DNA of 64,000 bases from Petrosia ficiformis. Lineage: Eukaryota; Porifera; Demospongiae; Haplosclerida; Petrosiidae. The notes beneath the pieces are model-generated. The model was given only the letters and a program-made list of their open reading frames with translations. It was not told the origin of the DNA and did not search any database. Within the stretch, counting starts at the first letter, position 1; each line of letters opens with the position of its first letter. Position numbers and translations under genes: made by a program. The stretch covers positions 3,706,501 through 3,770,500 of the forward strand of contig OX345637.1 in assembly GCA_947044365.1 (NCBI GenBank), written 5' to 3'. Shown here piece after piece: positions 33,081-45,048 of this stretch.

Positions 33081-34830
33081 GGAGAGCAATTGCATACTTT
33101 GTGTTAGTGTTGGGCGAAGAAGCGCTGTATGTGTTAAAGCATCTGATGGTAGTTTTGATGTGGTGCATAAGGATGCAAAAGGAATCCACTGTACTTCTTG
33201 TAAATATGGAAAACACAGTTGTCTTATTTGGTAAAAATGGTGACTGAAAATGTTATATTTCCTCCATATTAGTTTCATCGAATCAAATAATGGAATACCT
33301 TCATCACTTCAAAATTTTATTGATGTCTCTCAAATTAAATAGACAGGTGAACTCCAATCATTCAGACCACATATAGTTCACAATTTGATTCACTGTTGGG
33401 GATAAGGTATGCTAAATTTTCAATAACATTATATCTGTCCTGATCATTTAGTCTCAAATTTCTTGCAATGAATGAGGAAGATTAAAAAGAATTTTGCACT
33501 GTGACACTAAATTTTATGAAGCATGGGAATAATTGCGGTTTAGGCCCTGGGATTGTTAGGGTTATCATCCATGCAGTTTGTGTCGGGAGAGATTTATAAG
33601 TACGTTGCAGTATATAAGTACGTCGATTCACTGACGCGGATCCGGATATGGAGTATGCAGGCGTGTCAGCCCCTGCCCACTAATTAGGATGTCTGCACAT
33701 AACGAGACTCTAAATTAAGAGCAGTTGTAAGTGATATTTAATTGCCCGAGTATCTTGCAGGATGCAAAGCTTTGGGACTTGTTAATAAAGTTGTTACATG
33801 GCCTCTGTGGCATGTTCTTGAAGCGACCTGATATATCTATTTTAGATATGAACTATTACTTGCAAATGTTGATTGTTCATATGGATATATGGTCACTCAA
33901 TGCCAGTGAAGTGTTACATGATGAAGATGTCCTTTATTCCGATTTCCACCTACAGAGGATGCAATTTGGCACAGTTCAATTACTCCTCCGGATTTAGACC
34001 TTGTCACTCAAGAGATACTGCAGATCTTCATTTTCATCATTACTGTTCCGGTTGGTATGTGATCATTTGCTAGATGAAGCACTAAAGCTTCTTTGCAGCT
34101 CAAAAGTGAGACCTAACCAAAACAAATGTTGTAAGTTAGCAAAGTTAGATCAACTTCTTCTATGTGAAAAGCCCAATGCTTCAACATTAACTCTTGAAGT
34201 TGTTGTCTTCTTTACAAACAATAAAACTGCTGCGTGGCTAAATTCAAAAACACAAACTGAAATCGAAGAACTGCTTCAGAGAGCCCAAAGTGCAGCTCCA
34301 GATTTCAAACAACTCTACCAGGCCAAGCAATGCAACGTGCATTGCAAGCAGACGAGGGAAAAGGAAAGACTAACACAAGACATTTTGCAGTATAGGCTGT
34401 GGCAAACTAAATATGATGTCAGAAAAGCTCTATATATCTCAGTTGAAATCCAAGTCAGCAAAAGGTGAGGCTCAACTAGACTTTAGGAAGTGTGAAGCAT
34501 CCAGACAAAGATGTAATCTTCATTTCAAAAAATTGTAATCAACTTACAGTTGATGAACTAATCATAAACTTTGACAAATTGCTAGCTGAATCAGTTCCAC
34601 TGGATCTAGACAGGCACACAGCTGTAAATCAGGAGTCCCTTGTTGGCAAGCAAATACGACACAAATGGAATATGCAGAAGGAGATGAACAGTGATTTTGA
34701 GTGTAGTGGATGGAAGCATTGTGTGGTTTAATGTACAATATGATGGTGACGAAGACATTTTGACTCTGAATCTTTATGAGGATATTGAGAAAGGTGACTT
34801 AGATTTTATAACATGAATTTTGTGCAATAT
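33081..34830 (+). pseudogene. Transposon-type multidomain gene debris
   Basis: Plus-strand pieces: a Cys-rich segment CILCVSVGRRSAVC ... GIHCTSCKYGKHSCLIW (about 33090-33237), an ORF at 33731-33997, a Lys/Gln-rich helical stretch at 34001-34468 (EIEELLQRAQSAAPDFKQLY), and a terminal part at 34600-34815 with SLVGKQIRHKW, then after a frame change WFNVQYDGDEDILTLNLYED and IEKGDL, a Tudor/SH3-like pattern. Frames change between pieces, so it is decayed. The combination resembles large multicopy proteins in invertebrate genomes, but I cannot name it. Confidence 0.4.
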
Positions 34831-35449
34831 TTATCACTATAATTAGTGTGTTATGTTTACATTTTTTAGTTATTGTTATAAATAATAATGAAATGTATTA
34901 TGGTCAAGATGGCTTACAATTAAAACATAAACTAGTATTTTTAACAAGTATTTTGCTGTATGATATGTCTCCATAGCATATTCTAAAGTGAAGATATAAT
35001 AAATAGAAGGACATCAAAGACCACGTATGGTGCCATATTTTCATTGTAAAATCCTGTAAAGTAAACTAGTGATTCTTCAACCTATAAATTTGTAATGGAA
35101 AGTGATATCAATGTAAACTCTTCAACATTATCATTTCCTAGGACCAATTAGATAGGTAGTTTTAGTTTTGATCTGCTTCATTTTAAGTTCGCTATAAAGC
35201 CAAAGCAGCTAAATGTAGTTAACACTGATAAAACAAGATCAAAATATACTTGTTCCCAGTTTCCATTTCCAACTTTGTTGACAATGACTCAGAAGATAGT
35301 CAGTTAGTCATAATGTCAAATAGACTCTTATAGAGCCAGTAGCAAAGGAACATATCAACAGACATCACAGTGGATAACAGAGCTCTCTGCTCTATCCATT
35401 ACTCGATAATTATTTATAAGTTAATAACCTACTTTTTTCACATGATAGT
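34831..35449. other. No gene recognised
   Basis: AT-rich, with no repeat family or exon recognised. Confidence 0.5.
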
Positions 35450-36084
35450 TTGCCACAGTTATGTGATGACAGTTATGTGATGAGTTTCCAGACAGTCCCA
35501 TCTTGTAACATGGTCGCGATCGTTGGCAACGCGAGACTATACCAATATGAAACCGGTAGTGGCATATCGGCATTCTATTGTCCAAAACGCCCATGCTTTG
35601 TTGGATGTGTTGTCAAGTAGCGCTTTGGTTCAAGTTCCCCATTTGAATCTTTGATGTTACTTTTAAGTTAGCTTAGGGCACATAGATAGTATAGTATTCT
35701 TGACTATGAAAAAAGTGAAAGGAGATTAGAATAGCATGTTGATATATGTGTGATTATAGATAGTCTTGACTATGTCATATATGGTGTGATATACATATAT
35801 GGTGTGATATACAGCGAGAAGTTTGATATCACTTTCAGTTTTATAAGGTTGTAATTTTACAACTTCCTGTCCAGAGAGAAAGTACCACCTACTTAGAATA
35901 CTAGCAATCACTGGGTCTTGGTGTTTCCATGCCCCAAATTACTGCAGATTACTATGGTATACCAATGTGGCGGGCAGTATGTCGGCATTCTATTGTTCAA
36001 AACAGCCACTCTTTGTTGGATGTGGTCTAGCGGTGCTATGATTTAAGTTTTCACCCTTTGTTGAAGTTAGCTTAAAGCACTTAA

Positions 36085-36119
<35 letters not shown>

Positions 36120-36330
36120 AGTGTGATGTGGTATAGTTGGTTTATGGCTTGATCTAGTACGAGTCTAAGAGACAAAAGGATGTTGGGAGGATGAATGAAA
36201 CAAAAGCATTCCCTGGCAATCTTGGGTTAATGCTGTGTTTGCGCAGTTGAGGTGACTGTTAGATTTCTCCAGTAGTTCGAGAAAGCCTGTATTCAGTTGC
36301 TTGGTGGCCACACCTCGCAATCAGTAGGCC
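35450..36330 (-). repeat. R1 interspersed repeat, two inverted partial copies
   Basis: Reverse-complement matches to 17700-18180: GTCGGCATTCTATTGT and CAAAACGCCCA near 35570-35595, again GTCGGCATTCTATTGTTCAA near 35978, and the far end ACTGTTAGATTTCTCCAG near 36250. The two copies abut near 35870. They lie just upstream of the IgGFc-like gene. Confidence 0.7.
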
Positions 36331-36585
36331 TCCGTGGTAGGTGTGGTTGGAATAAACTTAAAATTTTTTATTCCGGTTTACGAACTGTAAGTGCCAGTGC
36401 AGTGATATAAGTGGGTGTGATTCTTGTTAATTGTACTTTCTCGCCACAAGATAGAGGAGAATTATCCTCGGTATATAATTGTTTTTTGAAGAGTCCACCG
36501 TTTGTGCCCCTGACACCGCAAATTGCTGGTGATCTACTTCTCGTTTTATAATTCGATACCATTTCAGAATCAGCAAAGTAGCAAG

Positions 36586-39500
36586 ATGCAAATACTTATC
36601 TTCACTGTGTGGCTTCTAATAACAAGTAAGACGATGATTATAATGATGTACTATGCTATGTTATGATAGTTTCATTTTGTAGTGTTGATTTGTGACGCTG
36701 TACATTTAACTAACAATGGAAACGATTTCTGCATTGGTTTCATGAGATCGGCTTTGAATGATCCTGTTAGAATCTTAATAGGAACACAATCATACTTGTC
36801 AATTGTTTTTCATTTAGAATATCCACTTAGCAGTGTCATTCGAACAACTACAAAGAATGCTCCATATCAAGTGAATTTGTTTGGAGAAGATGTAGTTAAT
36901 GCAGTAACAGCAGACACCTCTGGATATGATGATAGAAACAAAGGAATCTGTATTACCAGTACTAATGGTACCGATGCATTATTTGTGCTTGCTTACATAA
37001 CTCTAAGTGACCGAACTTCAGCTTCCTATCTTGCTCTTCCATATCAAGAGATGCTTACAAATGAATATGAGTATTATGCTTTGTCGTCAAATTCTTCCTA
37101 TGGTACATATTACAGTGGATTACTTCTTGTTGGATTTAGGGATAATACAACAGTTGTTATATATCCATCCATAGCTCTAAATATTCCTCAGGATACTCAG
37201 GACCAAAATAGTATTAGCAAACTTATATGTGCTGGTGAAAATCATACTATAACACTTCATAGGAGACAGACATTGTTCATAGGTAAAGATCAAGGTGATG
37301 ATGTAACAGGAACTAGAGTAGTATCTGATAAACCATTGACAGTAATTAGTGGACATGAAGCAGGATCTGTACCTAGTGATGGAACTGCAGAACCAATGGC
37401 TCAACAGATCCCACCAACTCAACTATGGGGGAAAAGGTTTTTAATAGTACCTTTTGCTGGACATGATAAAGGACAGTATATCAAAGTGTTAACCTCTATA
37501 GACAACACTCAAGTGACATATACTTGTGTGGATTATAATAGTGTACATATTCAACATGCTGGTAATGTTCATCAGTTCTTTGTTTCTTCTGATACATACT
37601 GTTACCTGGAAGCTAATAAGTCTGTGTTAGTTGGTCAGTTTGCTGCTAGTCCAAAAGGAAATACTGATGGTGATACTACAATGGTACTAGTAGTATCATT
37701 GGATCAATATTCAAACAGTTTCTTTTTCTCAACACTAAACTCCAGTGGTTTAACTCACTACATCAGTATTAGTGTCTCTAGTGAATATTTTGATCCCGAT
37801 AGTATACTTTATGATGATATTTCCATAGAAACAGAATGGACTGCAATTTATGATGATGAGAACAGAATTATAGGATATGGATGTGCATTTGAAGTGTTAC
37901 AGGGACTACACACAGTAGCTCATATGGATTGTATTGGATGTCTGTTTGTTATGGTGTATGGGTCTACTACAGGTCGTGCCTACAGCTATCCTGCTGGTCT
38001 CACTTTACCATCAAAAAATGGTAAGTACACAGCCTCATTCCACATAGAAAAGAATTGGAGATTAGGCATGAGATAGATACACATCATGTTGGTAAATTTT
38101 TTTCTCTTTTATAGTACTTGATTTTTCATTTTCATCTGACTTGTACACAACAACAGAGGCAGAGAATAATTTGAGTTTCAAAGTCAAATCTCTCGGAAAT
38201 CACAATGTTGATGTAGTCTTTAGATACAGCACAAAAATGATGTCGCATACAATAAATGGTAAATATCAAGTATATTTCATGTCATCAAGAGCTTATGAGT
38301 GGTGAAGCCAACACAGACAGTGTAAGTTTAATGTCCATAAAAGGAAGTTTCGTGGGCAGTACTATATTAACAGGCAGGCCATTCAAGCGCTGATGAGTAG
38401 AAAAAACACTCTCCTGGCATACACATGTGTAAAATAATTATTATTTTACACAGGTACTTAAATCGAACAGACAAAACAAATAGACAGTTCAGGAAGTATT
38501 GAAGAATGCTCCTTCATGTCTTCAACACTCATAATCTCATGATATTATTCTTACTTTATTTGATTACCTGTTGAGTCACAGCTCATGATTATGATTTCAT
38601 CATTGATTCACAGGTCTTGATTATGATTTTGTCACTGATCAAGTAATAATTGTTTCTGAAGATGATGATTCATTTACAGTCAACGTGACAATTCATGATG
38701 ATGAACTTTCTGAGGCTGATGAGCAATTCGGTATTGAAGTTTGTACAGATTTTGAAACAAACAGTATTTGCTTCATGACTGTTGTAACTATTATTGATAA
38801 TGATGGTGAGTTATGTGACATATTTTTAACGCTCCACTAATTAATTCACTGTGCTAAAAAGATTTATGGTATATAGTGTCATTATCAAAAGGATTAGTGT
38901 AAATTTTATATAACATATATAATTTTATAGTATGTGTATCCATCCGCACAATTACAGTCATGCAAAAGTCTATATCTTGTACATGTATAATAGATATAAT
39001 TATGTTTATGTGATGTTGTGGCAGCACGTGTTACTTATTTCCTGTGTAATTTAACTGTTCTCCATTATTCTGTTGTACACTTGCTAATATTGATTGTTAG
39101 TGAATCATATCTTTATCAAGTACAACCCAAGATATTACAATGCTGATCAGGATAAACAATTAGTTTATTAGCTCCATTTATTCCACAAAAGAAAGTTGTT
39201 TGAACGTCTCAAGTACTACTTTGTTGCTAATGATGTAGATCGAGATTACAAGAGATTCTCCATTTAATTCTCTGTTTGTAGACATACAGCCAACCAAACC
39301 ATAAGGCGAAATCACAGCAGACAGATGTGAATCAGTTCTTTAAACTTCATGTCACAAACACGAAGAACACAATAAAATCACTGCTAAGGTGTGCAAGTGG
39401 CCATTTGTCCTCAATCTGTAGTTTTAAAGACCAGAAATGTCACAAATGCAAGAAAAGGGAGGCAAAGCAAAAGTATGTCACTCAAGTCAATTATCGAAAT

Positions 39501-41986
39501 TCCAGGAGGCAGACTAAGACTCGTTTTGTGAATTAAGATTGTACATGTACTACAGATATTTCTGAAGAACAACAAGATCAAGCTCTAGATTCATATACAA
39601 TGTTCATCAACAGAACCTATTATTATTATATACAACCTGATATGGAATTTGATATCGGTGAATCTCTATCAGGTATCATCCAGACTACCTACTCAAAATT
39701 TCTCGTGATGATAGTGTAAAGAAAACAGAAATTATGCTGAAGACCGCCTATACAGGTGACCAGTAATTAGGACAGTTAAAGTGCATATGAAAAATTCTTG
39801 TCTCGTCATGGGGAAATCGTACCTGCTCTTGTTGAGATTAGTCTTGACCTTATTGAAAGGGACTGGCTCTGCAGGATCAAAGTAGACTTTTGGAAGTTCA
39901 CAGACTAGTGAACCATAATAAATTCGTAGAAAAGCTTTCAGTTGTTTTTAAGGATGTACTGGGTTGTCTTGAGGGTGTCAAAGTTCAGATTACACCAGAC
40001 TGAAACCTAGATATATTCCCTTTGTTATCAAGAAAAAAAAGTTGAACCTGAGCTGGAGAGTTTAGGTGTTATTTCCCCTGTTCAGTTTGTAATTTGAGTT
40101 GCACCTATTAGTACCTAAGTACTTAATGATCATTAATAATTTATTAGAATTAGAATTACAATTACATTGCAACGAGTCTGGCCCTGATCTATTGAATATG
40201 GTAGAGATAGATGATGAATGAGATGGACAAAGTGGAACACAATCAAATGACATTGTTATCACTTTAGGCAGGATCGAGAGTTAAGGCATCTGCATCACTG
40301 AATGTTTTCCTTGTGTTTCTGTTCATTGGCCAAGTGCTGAAGTTGATGGACCACTATGTACTTACAAGCATGGACACGATGAATTCAGGATTAATATACT
40401 TTATGGGGTTCCCGAGACGAAGAAATTTAATGAATTACATTATGCTCATTCGTAAAATGAAATCGCTTGTTCAAAGTTACTTGTACTGGCCCAAGACAGA
40501 TGCTGATATTGAAAACACGTACTGTGATATCATGTATTGCTTGCCAATCACCTTCATCATCTCTGTTACACACTATTACTATGGGCTCCTGTGTATGTAT
40601 TTAATTAATTATTAGCTGTATAATGTAGTTGTTCTCTGTTATTCAGTTGTTGAATATACTTGGTGTTATTGGTTGTTATATATTGAAGCATATGTTTATC
40701 AAGAATATTACAATTTGTATACATACATGTGTATAATTATGATGGTTTTGTTTTTTGTTAGTGATAATAGCATTCTCTGTTTTCTCCACTTTTATATAGT
40801 ACTTGGTATAAGTTTGACACAATTGAATTATGATACAGGCACTCTAACAATAAGTGTTAGCAAAATGGAAGGTGAATTAGCTCCCGAGTACTCTTTTTCT
40901 GCATTCCTGGAAACTGTTTTAAATTCAGGTATACATGTTATGATCACAAAATGCATTCCTCACATCTGTTTTATAACTATAGGAAACATTACAAACACAA
41001 CAATTTCAAATGAATTGATTTTTGACAGATTTCATGTAACTTATCATTTTGATTACAAAGTTCCGAATGAGGAATCACTATACAAGATAGTTGTCCACTT
41101 ATCTTCACTGAATGAAACAATACCTGTAAGTATCCAGACAAGTATATTAAGTGCTACTCTGCAAGGAGAGTTTAGCCAAGATAGCAATCTACAAATTATT
41201 GAAAGTACGAGTACCACAGGCACCACGGACTCGACAAGGTCTACTGCTCTAGGTACTGGAACTACTGTAGGTGCTGTTACTACTATAGGTACTGTTATTA
41301 CTATAGGTACTGGTAGTACTGGTTTTACGAGTAGTACATTAATTTCTACTAGTAATATCAATTCTACAAGTACTATAGGTGCTAATAGTGATGCCTGTTC
41401 TACTATTTTTGTCATTCAACCTGAACAGACAAATACAACATCATTAGCGACTGAACCATTTTCCCTACCTTTGAAAAATTCTCAAGTCAATCGTGAGAAC
41501 ATTTTAGTGTATGTTGGAGTAGCATCAGCAGTACTTGTGATTTCACTCTTAGCCTGCATTATGACACTGACTGCTAGTATCCTACTATGTCGTCGAGGAA
41601 GAAGAAAGTCAGAACAAGTAACTAGAAATCCGAGACCTACTATTGTACATCCAACCTTAGCAACTACCAACTCTTCAGACACTGAAAATGCTCCCAAAAC
41701 TAATGCGATGGTTTTGGTCAGACCTAGAGCTTCTAGAAGTGCAATCAGATCTCGCTTTCTAGCAATTGAAGAGGAACACTCTCCAAGAACGATGTTAGAT
41801 GAAAATCCTTGTGAACAAGTCTCCATGCAACAACATGATATTAATCCATCATTAGATGATGAGGAAATATTATCAAGCCATGCGTTTCATCGACAAGATG
41901 TTGAACTCACTGCCAGTGAAATGGATTTTGCTAAAACACTTGGGAGTATTGAAAATTCTTCCATGAATGCTGAGTCACAATTGTAG
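36586..41986 (+). CDS. IgGFc-binding/Calx-beta type I membrane protein (predicted 948 aa)
   Basis: Six phase-1 exons: 36586-36625, 36683-38020, 38115-38258, 38614-38805, 40800-40928 and 40983-41986 (2,847 nt). The N-terminus MQILIFTVWLLITMLICDA is a signal peptide. Residues ~20-460 form an IgGFc-binding N-terminal-type domain (LTNNGNDFCIGFM; VVSDKPLTVISGHEAGS; IPPTQLWGKRFLIVPF). Exons 3-4 form one Calx-beta domain (DELSEADEQFGIEVC ... VVTIIDND). A second beta-rich region, a Thr/Ser/Gly-rich stalk (GTGTTVGAVTTIGTV), a TM helix at ~788-815 (VYVGVASAVLVISLLACIMT) with a basic stop-transfer RRGRRK, and a ~150-residue cytoplasmic tail follow. The 54-nt intron 5 is in frame, so retention also keeps the ORF open. 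Intron 4 (2 kb) contains a gypsy remnant. Likely a cell-surface adhesion or recognition receptor; ligand unknown. AATAAA at 42193. Confidence 0.85.
39000..40720 (+). pseudogene. Ty3/gypsy remnant in intron 4 of the IgGFc-like gene
   Basis: A gag zinc-knuckle trace (FKDQKCHKCKKREAK, ~39420-39475), a protease-like region, GCLEGVKVQITPD before the RT (~39960), and an integrase HHCC piece (MKSLVQSYLYWPKTDADIEN, ~40459-40515; C-x2-C follows). RT, RNase H and the integrase core are missing, with many frame breaks. 39000-39150 and 40615-40720 share blocks (TGTTCTC-x2-TTATTC-x-GTTG; TTTATCAAG) and probably are degraded LTRs; the same block occurs at 48030-48130 upstream of the other copy. Confidence 0.75.
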
Positions 41987-42989
41987 ATTAATTTAATGAG
42001 CTGTAATGTAAATGTTTGTAAAAATAGTAAAAAATTGTGAATTACAATCACACCCATGCATCTATACAAAAGGTCAGTTATGATGACATCTTATACATTT
42101 GGAGTTCTAACTAGTATGAGCTGCTACAAATTATATATAAGGAATGGATTGTTCATTAAAGTATTCTGAACAAACAGGTCATATATGTTTATGAATAAAG
42201 AGAGAGACATATGTCCAAACAAATCTGCTCCAGTTGGGATATGAACCCAGGCCAGAGATTCTTGTTGCTAATCATCATCTGAGCTAGTTTCAGAAGGAGC
42301 ATTTTGTAGACAGTGTTTACTACGTAGGTCAGCCTGTGCATCTCACTACTTCTGTTACTTTTATTTATAATTATAATTATGATGGTATATCATTTTCAAA
42401 TCATTTTATCAGACATGATGCTAACATACTTTTAAACATGTAGGATCGGTTTCTCTCAAATATTTTTTTTAATTTTGAATATCCAGGAGGTCACATATCT
42501 TTTAATAATACAAAAGTTACAAAGCAACCTATAAATCTTATATCGTAAACCATCACAGTTGTTAAAAGCAAATTAAAGACTAGCAGCTGATAGACAACTG
42601 ACTATATATTATATAATTATAATTATATATATATATGTTATAACTTGCTGTACTATTAACTAATTGACTAGTGTAGTTATATAGTACATGTAGCTTGTAT
42701 GGATACAAACTAGATTTTTATACAAATATTGTTATCATCAGACTATTATATAAAAGAAATGGTATATTCCTTTGTATGCGTATGGATGGATTCACCTTCA
42801 GTTTTTAATATTCATAAGCATAGGAATGATGGGGCCATTATGGAAAGGGGGGGGGGGGGGAGAGCATTGAGTTAATATCTGTAGACGAGAAGGCACCCAG
42901 TTAATATCTGTACAGTCTTTGCCAATAAATGGGGGACCATGTGACATCCTGCTTCCTGCGTCTATGTAATTAATTGTTACTCTTCATGA
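41987..42989. other. 3' flank of IgGFc-like gene; mostly non-coding
   Basis: Contains a candidate poly(A) signal, a tRNA-like SINE (42227-42300), TA-rich tracts near 42600 and a poly-G run (42848-42860). No exon recognised. Confidence 0.6.
42227..42300 (-). repeat. tRNA-like element (SINE head or tRNA pseudogene)
   Basis: 74 nt on the minus strand with paired ends GCTCC/GGAGC, an A-box-like TAGCTCAGATGATGATTAGC and a B-box/T-arm TGGGTTCATATCCCA. The anticodon arm does not fold well and there is no discriminator/CCA context, so a Pol III SINE head is likelier than a functional tRNA. Confidence 0.5.
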
Positions 42990-43636
42990 TGACAATCTCT
43001 CAGAATGACACCTACCCTCTTCCATGTATCGATGACTTATTTGCATCTCTGGCTGGTAGTACCGCATTCTCCAAAGTGGACCAAGCACATGGCTACCAGC
43101 ATCTATCCCAAGTCTGTGTCTACATAGATGACATTCTGGTCACATGAACGACTGAGGATGAGCACATGAAGAACAAGGAATGTGTGCTATCTCGTTTAGA
43201 AGAAGCTGCAATGGTCTTCATTTGAAGAGAAACAAATGTTCCTTCATGCTACTTCAGGTTGAGTATTTGGGACACAAAATTTCGCCAAAAGGGCTATAAC
43301 CCACGGATGAGATGATTAAAGCCATCAAAAATGCCCCTGCTCCATGAGACATCTCAAACTTTTAGCCATTCTTGGGACTCATCAACTGTTCCTACATAAT
43401 CTATTTCATGTCCTTGCTCCTTTCTATACGCTTGGGAATGTGATCAACAAACATTCCAAAAAGCAAGAAGCTGCAATGGTCTTCGTTTGAAGAGAAACAA
43501 ATGTTCATTCATGATACTTCAGGTGGAGTATTTGGGACACAAAATTTCATCAAAAGGGCTATAACCTGCAGATATCTCGTCCACTGGATAGATATGCCAG
43601 TATCATTTCACATTTAGGTGACTTTCAATCTTAGGA
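42990..43636 (+). pseudogene. Ty3/gypsy RT fragment with internal duplication
   Basis: ASLAGSTAFSKVDQAHGYQH, then VCVYIDDILVT (RT box with DD), DEHMKNKECVLSRLEEA, then VEYLGHKISPKG-type sequence in shifted frames. A ~115-bp stretch (AGAAGCTGCAATGGTCTTC to GGGCTATAACC, about 43200-43305) is repeated at about 43467-43570. Residues between RT motifs A and C are missing, and stops are frequent. The 3' end is a polypurine tract followed by an LTR. Confidence 0.8.
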
Positions 43637-43644
43637 GGGAGGAA

Positions 43645-43843
43645 TGTAGTATATACATATTTCCTTTTGTGGTTCTCACAAACACTGTGTTTAGCTTATG
43701 TAATACATGTAGTCATTTAACTTGTACTTTAGGTGTTGATTATTATTTTGTCAGAACTAGCTACATAAGAACCAATAGATCATGCATAAATATATGCATT
43801 CAAATTAGAAAAAAATCATAGATTTAAAATCTAAGTTACTACA
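43645..43843 (+). mobile_element. Gypsy 3' LTR (199 bp)
   Basis: Preceded by the polypurine tract AGGAGGGAGGAA. Begins TGTAGTA and ends TACTACA, a 7-bp inverted terminal repeat with TG...CA ends. The partner 5' LTR is not seen. Confidence 0.65.
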
Positions 43844-44120
43844 CGATGATAGACTTGATCAGTTCTTGGCCATTTTACTTTAGAGAACACAAATAATTCC
43901 AGTTTCAATGGCTGTTTAGATGCCATGTTTCAGACGTGAATTCATTAAAACCAAAAATTCATTAATAATTAATATTAATAATTTTTGCTGGAAGCACCCC
44001 CTTGTCTACAGCCTTGTATCATTTATTTTGAATATAATACCCATGAGAAATGATACTTGACCTTTTGCATATAGGCGTGGGATCTTGTAGGCTTGTCAAA
44101 ATTGACATGAATTAATTAAC

Positions 44121-44378
44121 TTGTATGTTTCAATGGCAGGAGCTAATATCAGTGAGTATTTTCAGGTCTTATCTGGACAAGCTAAAATCAGACATGTTCA
44201 GAAACTAAACTTGCTGGGTTTAAAAGAAGCAAGAGATCCGTACATTGCATATTATTTGGATACACATACCTGGCAAATCTTCCTTCATCCTATGTGGATT
44301 TGTGATCATGTGACAAGTCATATGCATTACAAAGATCAGCATGTGACATTAAAAGTTAGGCATGTGGTTTTAGTATAA
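44121..44378 (+). CDS. Small ORF, N-terminal fragment of an unknown multicopy family
   Basis: MAGANISEYFQVLSGQAKIR and HVQKLNLLGLKEARDPYIA look like the start of a larger multicopy invertebrate protein, followed by unrelated residues. Only 85 codons; no donor or partner exon resolved. 43844-44120 and 44379-45048 show nothing further. Confidence 0.3.
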   Translation: MYVSMAGANISEYFQVLSGQAKIRHVQKLNLLGLKEARDPYIAYYLDTHTWQIFLHPMWICDHVTSHMHYKDQHVTLKVRHVVLV

Positions 44379-45048
44379 TTTGGGTTTTAGGTGTTTTATT
44401 CAACTGTAAGGTTACATCACAGTATTAATTGTATATGATTTTTGTAGTGGGTTTGTGTGTGTGTGTTAGGAAAAAAATTGAAAATTTTGGTTGGCAGGGG
44501 ACTTATCCATCCTTACAGAGAACAGACATCCTTTGTGTAACTTAAACATTAATTTAAAAAAAATGAATGTCACCCAATGTATATTGTTTTAGGCAATACG
44601 CTTGTCTTATGCTGTGGTAATGCACTTTCTGACTACACACAGGTAGGCTTGTTTGTATTTCTAAATATTTTATCCGGTCATCAGGGGAACTCCACAATCT
44701 GGTCATTACATAACCATAGGTTTCGGTCCTGTTCCTCCCCAAAGTAGACAAAGCAGTCACCTGTGAGTAATACAATTATAAATTTAAGCTATTCAATGAT
44801 AAAATAATAAGCCCATTATAAATTTCCCTTGCAATGAAGCATTCATTATACTGTATGTGGTAATGTTGTGCATATGAACAATTATAATATGTATATGTGT
44901 GTGGTAGTCAAACATGTAAAAATGTACACTATACCAATAATTACGATTTTGTTATTCAGCTAGGAAGGTAAATATTGTCAATTAATGGTCATTGTAGCAT
45001 GTATAATTAGCTAGATTGGTTCAATTTTAAAACTATTTATAATTGCTG

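Noticed and set aside
41053..41826. Two minus-strand ORFs of ~115-120 codons
   Set aside because: Antisense of the Thr/Ser stalk and cytoplasmic tail of the receptor; no motifs or splice context.
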